Source: Phycisphaerae bacterium | GTDB lineage: Bacteria > Planctomycetota > Phycisphaerae > UBA1845 | Length of the DNA: 5,913 nucleotides | Direction: 5' to 3' | Assembly (NCBI GenBank): GCA_028277545.1 | Contig: JANQGB010000807.1 | Coordinates: 1 to 5,913 of the forward strand | In this document: positions 1 through 5,488 of the stretch, piece by piece | How positions within the stretch are numbered: position 1 is the stretch's first letter | Layout: each line of letters opens with the position of its first letter | Translations under genes and position numbers: made by a program | Notes under the pieces: generated by a model | Told to the model about the DNA's origin: nothing | Seen by the model: only the letters and a program-made list of their open reading frames with translations | Database searches by the model: none

Positions 1-1250
1 GGCTGGAGCAGGTCCTTTTCGATCTGATCGACGCCCGCTCCGGCTATGGTGTCGTGCGGATGGCACTTGCACAGTTCTTTCCAGGCCCGGGTAAGAAACG
101 TGGTCGGATACTCTTCGCCCAGCAGCCAGGCCAACGTCGCCAGGGGCTCCGCGTAGCGCTGGAGGAGGATCTCCGCCTCGGCGTTGGTCCGCTTCTGCCG
201 GGGGCGGGCGGTGATTATATCCCCCAACAAGGTGGTGTCCGGGCTGGGGAGTCCGGCGTCTCGGCGTTCACCTTGGACGGTGGGTAACTCGATACCCTCG
301 CGCTGGATCTCGGCCCGAAAGGCCTCGATGAAGTCGGGCAGATTGGAATGGAAGATGCGCCAGTTGACCGGCAGTTTGGCTTTCGCTTCTTGCAGGACAC
401 GGTCGTCCAACAGCGTGGGCATCGAGGTGTCCATGCCATTCATTAAGGAAATCACAGAGCCGGGGAAGTGCTTGGTGTTCTCCTGGAGCAGCGCAGTGAT
501 CAGCTGCGGAACCTCCTTCACAGCGTCGCGACTCTGCGACGCCGCCAGAGTAGCGTGCTCCAGTGAGCGTCGCGGATCGCAGAAGTGCACCGGCACCTGC
601 CCGGAGGTGTAGTCGTAATCGCGCTCCAGAACGCCGCCACCTTTGGACACCGGTCTCATGACGCCGAAGTAGAAGTTGTACCTGGCGGCTCGCGAGCAAA
701 AGGCCTCGGTACCGTCAGCGCCGATCCAGTTGAAGCAGACTCCGGGAGCCTCACGCTCGGAGACCCCACGATAAAACCAGATCGCGTCGATGTCGAAGCC
801 GGCGTAAATCTGCGGTAGTTGCGAAACCTGCCCGAAGCCAAACGGTGTATAGCCGACCTTCATCACCTGGCCGAAGTCGCGGGCGAGCTGATGCCCGATA
901 AGCAGGTTGCGGACGATGGACTCCCCGAAGAGACAACTGAAGTCCGGAGCGGTGTACCACGGCCCTACCCAGAGCCGCTTCTGGCTAACGTAGTTGCGCA
1001 GTGCCGATTCGTTCTCCGGGCGAATCTCGAGGTAGTCCTCCAAGGGGACGGTCTGTGAGTCGAGCAGAAACTGGTATTCGGGTACTTGGCCCATCACTGC
1101 CAGCAGGCTATCCAGGAACTTGACGGTGAGCATCCGCGTGAACTGGTAGTTCTCCGTCCACTCGCGATCCAAGTGGGAGTTGCAGATGACGTGCAGCTCG
1201 AAGTTTCTGCGGAGCAGGTCATCAGGTGCGTCGTTTACAGTGTCAGCCAT
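1..1250 (-). CDS. GH38 alpha-mannosidase-like glycosidase, N-terminal 416 residues (3' end beyond left edge)
   Basis: The frame is open from an ATG at 1250 to the left edge. An in-frame TGA at 1254-1256 makes this the first possible ATG. The protein begins like a bacterial GH38 (alpha-mannosidase / mannosylglycerate hydrolase type) catalytic domain: NSHLDREW holds the zinc ligands H26 and D28, LWVGPWYTAPD is the strand before the active site, GYTPFGFGQVSQLPQIY is the usual nucleophile loop, LMNGMD lies near residue 272, and KCHPHDTIAGAG (H399, D400) supplies the last zinc-ligand His in the middle domain. Such enzymes remove terminal alpha-mannosyl residues. No signal peptide is seen, so it is probably cytoplasmic. 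Odd point: the family reads GYxPDxFG in the nucleophile loop, but here the Asp is Phe137. That Asp is both nucleophile and zinc ligand, so activity is doubtful or the chemistry differs. It lies 27 bases downstream of the isomerase gene. The Shine-Dalgarno is weak (GGTGA very close to the ATG). Confidence 0.9.
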   Translation of the reverse strand, partial: MADTVNDAPDDLLRRNFELHVICNSHLDREWTENYQFTRMLTVKFLDSLLAVMGQVPEYQFLLDSQTVPLEDYLEIRPENESALRNYVSQKRLWVGPWYTAPDFSCLFGESIVRNLLIGHQLARDFGQVMKVGYTPFGFGQVSQLPQIYAGFDIDAIWFYRGVSEREAPGVCFNWIGADGTEAFCSRAARYNFYFGVMRPVSKGGGVLERDYDYTSGQVPVHFCDPRRSLEHATLAASQSRDAVKEVPQLITALLQENTKHFPGSVISLMNGMDTSMPTLLDDRVLQEAKAKLPVNWRIFHSNLPDFIEAFRAEIQREGIELPTVQGERRDAGLPSPDTTLLGDIITARPRQKRTNAEAEILLQRYAEPLATLAWLLGEEYPTTFLTRAWKELCKCHPHDTIAGAGVDQIEKDLLQ

Positions 1251-1277
1251 TGTTCACCAGCCAGAGTGACCCGTGGA

Positions 1278-1961
1278 TCAGGACGTTGCGGTTGGGGGGT
1301 ATTCGTTGCAGAGTAAACGCAGCGGCGGTTCGTCCTCCTCGATACCAGGGAAGCGGGGCAGCTTCTCCAGGAAGCGGTTGTCGTTGGCGTCGTCGTTCAC
1401 AGCACTGACTTCGCCTACCAGGACGTTGCCCGTGCCCTCGGCGCCCCAGAAGCTGTGATAGAGATATGGCGTCAGCGTGATGGACTCACCCGGCTCGAGT
1501 ACCAGTTCCGTACCGGGCTGCACTTCGAGCGTCCGCCCGTCCATGGCCACGGCCACCTTCGTATCGGCGGGCCGTTCGTCCTGGTCGGCCTGATACACTT
1601 TGCAGATCAGGTTGCCGCCGCCGCGGTTGATGATGTCCTCGGTCTTCTTCCAGTGAAAGTGCATGGGAGTTAGCTGATTCTCGCAGACCATCATCAGCTT
1701 CTCACAGTAGGGTTTGGTGTCCGCACGGTCGTGGACGCCGTTACGTATGGTGAACAGTGTTAATCCTTGCCTGGCAAAGTCGCCCGAGCCGAAGTCGGCC
1801 ACGTCCCATCCCAGAGCAGCGGCCCGAATCTCGTCGCACTCACTCCCCTTGCGCTGCCAATCTTCTGGCGTCCAGTGGGCGAAAGGGGGCAAATGAAAGC
1901 GAAAGGAGTCGGCGAACTCGATCATTGTCTGAATGGCGCTGTTTATTTGTGACCGTTTCAT
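1278..1961 (-). CDS. D-lyxose/D-mannose ketol-isomerase (cupin fold)
   Basis: This encodes a 227-residue protein strongly resembling D-lyxose isomerases (EC 5.3.1.15) such as the E. coli O157 sugar isomerase. These manganese-dependent cupin enzymes interconvert D-lyxose with D-xylulose and D-mannose with D-fructose. The metal ligands are visible as MHFHWKKTEDI (H101, H103, E108) and YHSFW (H169). Other family blocks are GLTLFTIRNG, KLMMV, NRGGGNLI, LVGEVSAVNDDxxDNRFL and the near C-terminal DEPPLRLLCNEY. Length is normal for the family. The reading frame extends to a TTG at 1970, but the ATG at 1961 gives the family start MKRSxIN and is preferred. No strong Shine-Dalgarno is seen, only GAGAG about 9 bases upstream. 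It is the first gene of a probable operon with the GH38 gene, which suggests that D-mannose is its substrate here. Protein predicted cytoplasmic. Confidence 0.93.
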   Translation of the reverse strand: MKRSQINSAIQTMIEFADSFRFHLPPFAHWTPEDWQRKGSECDEIRAAALGWDVADFGSGDFARQGLTLFTIRNGVHDRADTKPYCEKLMMVCENQLTPMHFHWKKTEDIINRGGGNLICKVYQADQDERPADTKVAVAMDGRTLEVQPGTELVLEPGESITLTPYLYHSFWGAEGTGNVLVGEVSAVNDDANDNRFLEKLPRFPGIEEDEPPLRLLCNEYPPTATS

Positions 1962-2052
1962 GATGCCCAACTCTCAGGTGACATTGCTCCGCTCACGTAT
2001 ATCTGGACATTGATCCAAACACTGTAGTTCCATTTATGGCTAATGAGCAGCG

Positions 2053-2082
2053 TTGCGTCAAGGGGAACGGAGGTTGTTAAAA
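2053..2082 (+). promoter_or_regulatory. Weak candidate promoter for the URO-D/CobW operon
   Basis: TTGCGT (2053-2058) and TTAAAA (2077-2082), separated by 18 bases, could be -35 and -10 elements. A start near 2089 would fall inside the palindrome at 2085-2100, the geometry expected for repression. The hexamers match consensus poorly, so this is a placement guess, supported mainly by the palindrome. Confidence 0.2.
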
Positions 2083-2084
2083 CG

Positions 2085-2100
2085 TGAGAGAATTCTCTCA
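2085..2100. promoter_or_regulatory. Perfect 16-bp palindrome, probable operator
   Basis: TGAGAGAATTCTCTCA is an exact inverted repeat with no spacer. The next pair outward is a G/T mismatch and the pair after that is C/G. It lies 170 bases before the URO-D start and 124 before the isomerase start, in the only divergent promoter region of the window, where a dimeric repressor could control both operons. The regulator family cannot be named from the site, and no regulator gene is in the window. Confidence 0.55.
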
Positions 2101-2257
2101 TGGCGGAGCCACAACGCCCGCTAAAACGCGCTTCGGGAAAGCGGCATCAATCGTTACAATGGAAGAGCAGTGGCAGGCCTCTGTAGGTTTGCCGACCGGA
2201 CCGGAGCGAAGTCAGCCGTGGCTGTGGCACGACACTCTCGCGCAGCGGTTGACGAGT

Positions 2258-2262
2258 GGGGA
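2258..2262 (+). promoter_or_regulatory. Ribosome binding site for the URO-D-like gene
   Basis: GGGGA lies 8 bases before the ATG at 2271. In-frame GTG codons at 2256 and 2262 are also possible starts, but the first lies next to this site and the second directly after it, so both are too close to use it. The site therefore favours the ATG. Confidence 0.5.
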
Positions 2263-2270
2263 ACGTGCCA

Positions 2271-3656
2271 ATGACCAATACAGACCTGACAGGCAGGGAG
2301 ATTCTGCTCAGGGCGTTTCGGAACGAAGCGACCCCGCGTGCGGCGTGGATTGCGTTTGTCGGCGTACACGGTGGAAAGATGATCGGCGTGTCCGCGGCCG
2401 ACTATCTGCAGTCGAGTGATTTGATCGTGTCCGGCCTGATCAAGGCCCACGAACGTTATCGGCCCGACGGTCTGCCCGTCGTCTTCGACCTGCAGATGGA
2501 GGCCGAGGTGTTAGGATGCCAGCTCCGATGGGCCGAACAGACGCCGCCATCTGTCGCTACTCACCCGTTGGCCGAACTCTCACTTGCAGAGTTGCCGCAG
2601 TTCGACGTTGACAAGGGGCGGTATCCCCTGGTTTTGGAGGCTCTACGGACCGTCAAGGGAAGGTTGGGGGAGAGCACCGCGCTCTACGGCCTGATTACCG
2701 GACCGTTTACGCTTTGTTTGCACCTGCTGGGCACCAACGTGTTCCTGGACATGTACCAGGCGCCGGAGAAAGTCCGCGATATCATTGGCTTCTGTACCGA
2801 CGTGTGCAGTCAGGCGGCTGACGCTTACCTGGCAAACGGCGCCGACGTGGTAGCCGTTGTCGATCCGATGACCAGCCAGATATCTCCCGAGCATTTCCAG
2901 GAGTTCGTGTCTGACGGGGCCAACCGTGTCTTCGAACACGTGCGCAGCCGGGGCGGGCTTTCCTCGATGTTTGTCTGCGGAGACGCCACCCGCAACCTGG
3001 AGTGTATGTGCCAAACCGCCTGTGATAACGTGTCCGTGGACGAGAACGTGCCGTTGGACCTGCTCAAGGAACTTGCCTGCAAGCACGGCAAGTCGTTCGG
3101 CGGCAACCTCAAGTTGACGGCCGCCCTGCTGATGGGCACGCCGGACGATGCCAAGTTGGACGCCATCCGCTGTATCGAACTCGGCGGCACCAACGGCTTC
3201 ATCCTGGCGCCGGGATGTGATCTGCCGTACGGCGTTCCCGAAGAGAACCTCGAAGCCGTTGCCCAGATGGTCCATGACGAGTACGAGCGCAACACGGCCG
3301 GCATCTCGCTCCGGGCCCGGGCAGCCTGTTCGTATGAAGACATCGTACTACCTGCGTACGGAGCGAGGGACGAGGTATATGTGGATGTAATCACGCTGGA
3401 TTCAGCTTCCTGCGCACCCTGCCTCTACATGATGAACGCCGCTCAGGATGCCGCCGATACGCTGGGCGAGGGAATAGTCGTGCGGGAGCGGAAGATCACC
3501 ACGCGCGAGGGCGTCGGCTTCATGACCAGGCTGGGTGTAGCCAATCTGCCGACCATCTGCATCGACGGCGAGCCACGGTTCGTCTCGATCATCCCCGACG
3601 GCGAGACCCTGGCGCAGGCGCTGCGCGCAGCCAGGCATCGGAAGACGGTCATATGA
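2271..3656 (+). CDS. URO-D/MtaA-type methyltransferase-like protein fused to a thioredoxin-like domain
   Basis: This encodes a 461-residue protein in two parts. Residues about 5-340 are a uroporphyrinogen-decarboxylase-family barrel of the MtaA/MtbA/CmuA (corrinoid methyltransferase) type: ITGPFTL, VVDPMTSQISPEHFQEFV (D198), FVCGD (C236), FGGNLK and LAPGCDLPYGVPEENL (C316). The RQAGRY substrate loop of true heme-pathway UroD is absent. In MtaA-type enzymes zinc is held by H-x-C...C and activates a thiol for methyl transfer. Here the two Cys remain but the His is Phe234. Residues about 369-461 form a thioredoxin/glutaredoxin-like domain with CAPC (C381, C384) and a probable cis-Pro before the second half (LPT, P427). 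The ATG at 2271 is chosen over GTG at 2256 because of the ribosome binding site. The stop overlaps the start of the GTPase gene by ATGA. No corrinoid protein gene is present in the window. Substrate unknown; methyl or thiol transfer is inferred. Cytoplasmic. Confidence 0.85.
   Translation: MTNTDLTGREILLRAFRNEATPRAAWIAFVGVHGGKMIGVSAADYLQSSDLIVSGLIKAHERYRPDGLPVVFDLQMEAEVLGCQLRWAEQTPPSVATHPLAELSLAELPQFDVDKGRYPLVLEALRTVKGRLGESTALYGLITGPFTLCLHLLGTNVFLDMYQAPEKVRDIIGFCTDVCSQAADAYLANGADVVAVVDPMTSQISPEHFQEFVSDGANRVFEHVRSRGGLSSMFVCGDATRNLECMCQTACDNVSVDENVPLDLLKELACKHGKSFGGNLKLTAALLMGTPDDAKLDAIRCIELGGTNGFILAPGCDLPYGVPEENLEAVAQMVHDEYERNTAGISLRARAACSYEDIVLPAYGARDEVYVDVITLDSASCAPCLYMMNAAQDAADTLGEGIVVRERKITTREGVGFMTRLGVANLPTICIDGEPRFVSIIPDGETLAQALRAARHRKTVI
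3640..3645 (+). promoter_or_regulatory. Ribosome binding site for the CobW-like gene
   Basis: GGAAGA ends 7 bases before the ATG at 3653, inside the end of the upstream gene. Together with the ATGA stop/start overlap it supports coupled translation of the two genes. Confidence 0.5.
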
Positions 3657-4555
3657 TTCCCCTGACGTTGGTGACCGGTTTCCTGGGCAGCGGAAAGACC
3701 ACCCTGCTGCGGCGAATCTTCGAGCGCAACCGCGAGCGGAACTACGTCTATCTGGTCAACGAGTTTGCAGCGGCGGACATCGACGGGCAGATGGTAGGGT
3801 GTGACCTGGACAGCCTGGTGGCGGTGCCCGGTGGCAGCATCTTCTGCAAATGCCTGGTGACGGAGTTCGTGGGGCACCTGAGCCGCCTGGCGGAGCGCCA
3901 TGCGGCCGGTCCGCAGATCGAAGGCGTCGTGATAGAGGCCAGCGGAATCGCCAACCCCAAGGTGGTGGGGCGCATGCTCCAGGAGACGGGGCTCGACCAG
4001 GCCTACGACCTGGGTACCATCGTAAACATCGTCGATCCCGGCAGCTTCATGAAACTGATTCACACGCTGCCCAACATCCTGGCCCAGGTTGAAGCGGGCG
4101 ACCTGGCCATCCTGAACAAGATCGATCTGTACGAGGAGAACGAATTGAGCGCGGCAGAGGATGAGTTGCGACGCATTAATCCGTCGCTGCACATCACGCG
4201 GGCCAGCCACTGCCAGATCGATTGCGACCTGTTCGGCTCGTCTTCCAGTCGGGCATTGACGGGGGAGTACGCCACCTGCGTGGATCCCAACTTCGCCACG
4301 GCCACCGCTGTGCTGCCAATGGACATCGATCTCGACCGATTGCTGGACGACATCGGCGCACTGGGAGACGACGTCTATCGCGTCAAGGGGTTTGTCCGCG
4401 TAAATGGCGCGTGCCATTACCTTGACATATCGCCCGGCGGCGTCAGCCTCGCGCCTGCCGCGCCGCCCGAGGCACGGACCGAGTTGATCTTCATTGTGCG
4501 TGGCGATGCCAGGAAGCGCCTGGAGCCGGTTGTACGCAGGATTTCAGCCTACTGA
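3653..4555 (+). CDS. COG0523/CobW-like G3E GTPase, putative metallochaperone
   Basis: This encodes a 300-residue G3E-family P-loop GTPase. Visible parts are Walker A GFLGSGKTT (9-17), VNEF (35-38) with D42 and D44, the G3E signature IEASGIANP (94-102), base-recognition motif NKID (155-158) and a CobW C-terminal domain (about 220-298) with RVKGF near 243-247. These proteins use GTP to deliver or insert metals (zinc, cobalt, iron, nickel) into client enzymes. The usual GGCxCC metal-binding sequence reads GGSIFCKC (60-67): the first two Cys are lost, C65 is kept and C67 is gained, so metal selectivity may differ. There is no His-rich tail. The start overlaps the URO-D stop by 4 bases, making that protein the likely client (inference). 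The NEFG glycine is Ala39, a smaller deviation. Cytoplasmic. Confidence 0.9.
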   Translation: MIPLTLVTGFLGSGKTTLLRRIFERNRERNYVYLVNEFAAADIDGQMVGCDLDSLVAVPGGSIFCKCLVTEFVGHLSRLAERHAAGPQIEGVVIEASGIANPKVVGRMLQETGLDQAYDLGTIVNIVDPGSFMKLIHTLPNILAQVEAGDLAILNKIDLYEENELSAAEDELRRINPSLHITRASHCQIDCDLFGSSSSRALTGEYATCVDPNFATATAVLPMDIDLDRLLDDIGALGDDVYRVKGFVRVNGACHYLDISPGGVSLAPAAPPEARTELIFIVRGDARKRLEPVVRRISAY

Positions 4556-4564
4556 GGAAGATGT

Positions 4565-4598
4565 GCCCCCCCGCCGCTACTGAACGCGGGCTGAGGGC
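4565..4598 (+). terminator. GC-rich hairpin after the CobW-like gene, possible terminator
   Basis: CCCGC (4570-4574) pairs with GCGGG (4586-4590) over an 11-base loop, and an outer GCCC (4565-4568) can pair with GGGC (4595-4598). It begins 10 bases after the stop codon, a usual place for a terminator. No T-run follows, so it is not a standard intrinsic terminator. Confidence 0.3.
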
Positions 4599-4629
4599 AG
4601 GCAGCGTCAGAGTCGTTTGGGTTTGTGCC

Positions 4630-4645
4630 TGATCGTTAACGTTCA
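4630..4645. promoter_or_regulatory. Imperfect palindrome centred on CGTTAACG
   Basis: TGATCGTTAACGTTCA matches its reverse complement at 14 of 16 positions, with a perfect 8-bp core. It lies about 90 bases upstream of the promoter at 4729-4756. It could be an operator, but is too far upstream for simple repression. Low certainty. Confidence 0.25.
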
Positions 4646-4684
4646 CCGTTGGACCCGCCGACATACGGTCTCTCGTGGCCGCGC

Positions 4685-4710
4685 TAGACCTGGCACTGAT
4701 GCCGGGTCTG
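4685..4710. repeat. Strong stem-loop, 10-bp stem with CTGA loop
   Basis: AGACCTGGCA (4686-4695) and TGCCGGGTCT (4700-4709) pair fully in RNA, with one internal U-G pair, around the loop CTGA. The flanking T4685 and G4710 add another possible wobble pair. No T-tract follows. It lies 18 bases before the -35 element of the downstream gene, so it could end or protect the 3' end of the URO-D/CobW transcript, or bind a protein as DNA. Confidence 0.5.
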
Positions 4711-4728
4711 TCACGCCGACCACTTCCG

Positions 4729-4756
4729 TTGACAGTTGCCAAGATGCCCGTATTGT
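4729..4756 (+). promoter_or_regulatory. Sigma70-type promoter, TTGACA-N16-TATTGT
   Basis: A consensus -35 TTGACA (4729-4734) is followed after 16 bases by TATTGT (4751-4756), which matches 4 of 6 positions of the -10 consensus. Transcription starting 7 bases after the -10 would begin at about 4763, exactly the A of the ATG of the next gene. The match is by eye; chance occurrence of one full hexamer is possible. Confidence 0.5.
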
Positions 4757-4762
4757 GCGGCA

Positions 4763-5458
4763 ATGGCATCAGGTTACCTCATCGCTACTCGCTTCGACGT
4801 ACTGTATGCCGCCGGCATCCAACGGAGAGCGTACGACAACATTCTCACTGACAGCTCGCCAATCTACGGCGTTCCTCACGAGAGCCTCCCCTTGCCAGGT
4901 GGTACCCGCCCCCGGTATCGGGGCATAGATCGACAGCCACTGCGGGCGTTGACTTATGAGAGCGCACGCCTCATTACAGAAGCAGGCGTCCCATGCGAAG
5001 CCAACGACGCGACAGCCGTGCTCGACCAGATCGAGGTTGCCACCGGCCGAGAAGACGGCTGGGTTACGGAAAGGCATTCCATCTACCGGGCCTGGGACGC
5101 ACTCGGTGAGGCCCAGGCGGAACACGAGGTGATCTTCGCCAAGGAATGCGAAGACATCGCACATTCTCCCGTGGGCGCAGAGTTTCTCGGATGCGACACC
5201 GCATATTTCGTCTCAGATCACTTTAGCTGCATCTGCGATGCCCTCTTCTTTCCCAGGTGGCACGGCACAGACCCCGAAGGCACGCTATTTCGGCCGCACT
5301 TCGACAAGCTGAACACCAACGGGCTGTTTGACAGCAACGAGGCAGCTCTGGACTATCTGCGATACTACTTAAGCTTCGATTGGACAGAGAGGGCCGACAA
5401 CTTTACGAGTATCGAAGTCTACTCTGTCATCCCCGCCGCCGAAGAGACTCACAACTGA
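4763..5458 (+). CDS. Unrecognised 231-residue protein, possibly leaderless
   Basis: I do not recognise a family. The sequence is mixed and looks soluble, with no signal peptide or membrane segment. It is acidic and rich in aromatics and Cys in its second half, with DHFSCICDALFF near residues 159-170 and LFDSNEAALDYLRYYLSFDW near 194-213. The frame opens after a TGA at 4730-4732, so a TTG at 4736 is the only earlier start and would add MPRCPYCAA. No Shine-Dalgarno precedes either start. The promoter at 4729-4756 would begin transcription at the ATG, which favours the ATG. Codons such as AGA, AGG, TTA, CTA and ATA appear more often than in the neighbouring genes, hinting at a different history. 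It has its own promoter and lies 207 bases after the GTPase gene, so it need not belong to that operon. Function unknown. Confidence 0.65.
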   Translation: MASGYLIATRFDVLYAAGIQRRAYDNILTDSSPIYGVPHESLPLPGGTRPRYRGIDRQPLRALTYESARLITEAGVPCEANDATAVLDQIEVATGREDGWVTERHSIYRAWDALGEAQAEHEVIFAKECEDIAHSPVGAEFLGCDTAYFVSDHFSCICDALFFPRWHGTDPEGTLFRPHFDKLNTNGLFDSNEAALDYLRYYLSFDWTERADNFTSIEVYSVIPAAEETHN

Positions 5459-5488
5459 ATGGGGCGTCGTCCGCCGCCATCAGTGCGG

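Larger units (their letters stand above)
1962..2270. other. Divergent intergenic region between the isomerase and URO-D operons
   Basis: About 309 bases lie between the divergent starts at 1961 and 2271. Short open frames here show no protein-family signal. The left half (about 1990-2060) is AT-richer than its surroundings and should hold the minus-strand promoter, but no convincing -35/-10 pair was found. CTCACGT at 1992-1998 is inverted as ACGTGAG at 2082-2088, and CTCTCA at 1971-1976 repeats half of the palindrome at 2085-2100. From 2101 on, the DNA would be a leader of about 180 bases for the URO-D transcript. It can form a small hairpin, CGCTT (2129-2133) with AAGCG (2139-2143), and contains a CCGGACCGG repeat. 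No riboswitch was recognised. Confidence 0.6.

Noticed and set aside
184..612. A 142-residue plus-strand open frame at the left end
   Set aside because: It lies antisense to the GH38 coding sequence, whose motifs (HLDREW, CHPHD) confirm the minus strand as the true one.
1962..1970. TTG start for the isomerase at 1970
   Set aside because: The family N-terminus is MKRS, which begins at the ATG at 1961, and no better ribosome binding site supports the TTG.
2134..2245. Cobalamin-riboswitch-like words GGGAA, AATC and GAAGTCAG before a corrinoid-type methyltransferase gene
   Set aside because: The conserved CCCGCxACTGT segment is missing and the bases around GGGAA and AATC do not pair as required. 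A covariance search with the Rfam cobalamin model would settle it.
2643..3275. A 210-residue minus-strand open frame inside the URO-D-like gene
   Set aside because: Shadow of the coding strand; its sequence has no recognisable domain and no start signal.
2271..3300. True uroporphyrinogen decarboxylase of heme synthesis (HemE)
   Set aside because: The N-terminal RQAGRY substrate loop is absent and the two-Cys arrangement follows MtaA-type methyltransferases; no heme genes are nearby.
3443..4417. A 324-residue open frame on the minus strand opposite the GTPase gene
   Set aside because: It is antisense to a clear G3E GTPase and the end of the URO-D gene, shows no family motifs, and is explained by GC-rich codon bias.
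4736..4762. TTG start adding MPRCPYCAA with a CxxC to the unknown protein
   Set aside because: The TTG lies between the -35 and -10 of the best promoter and has no ribosome binding site; the ATG at 4763 fits better, though homologues could reverse this.
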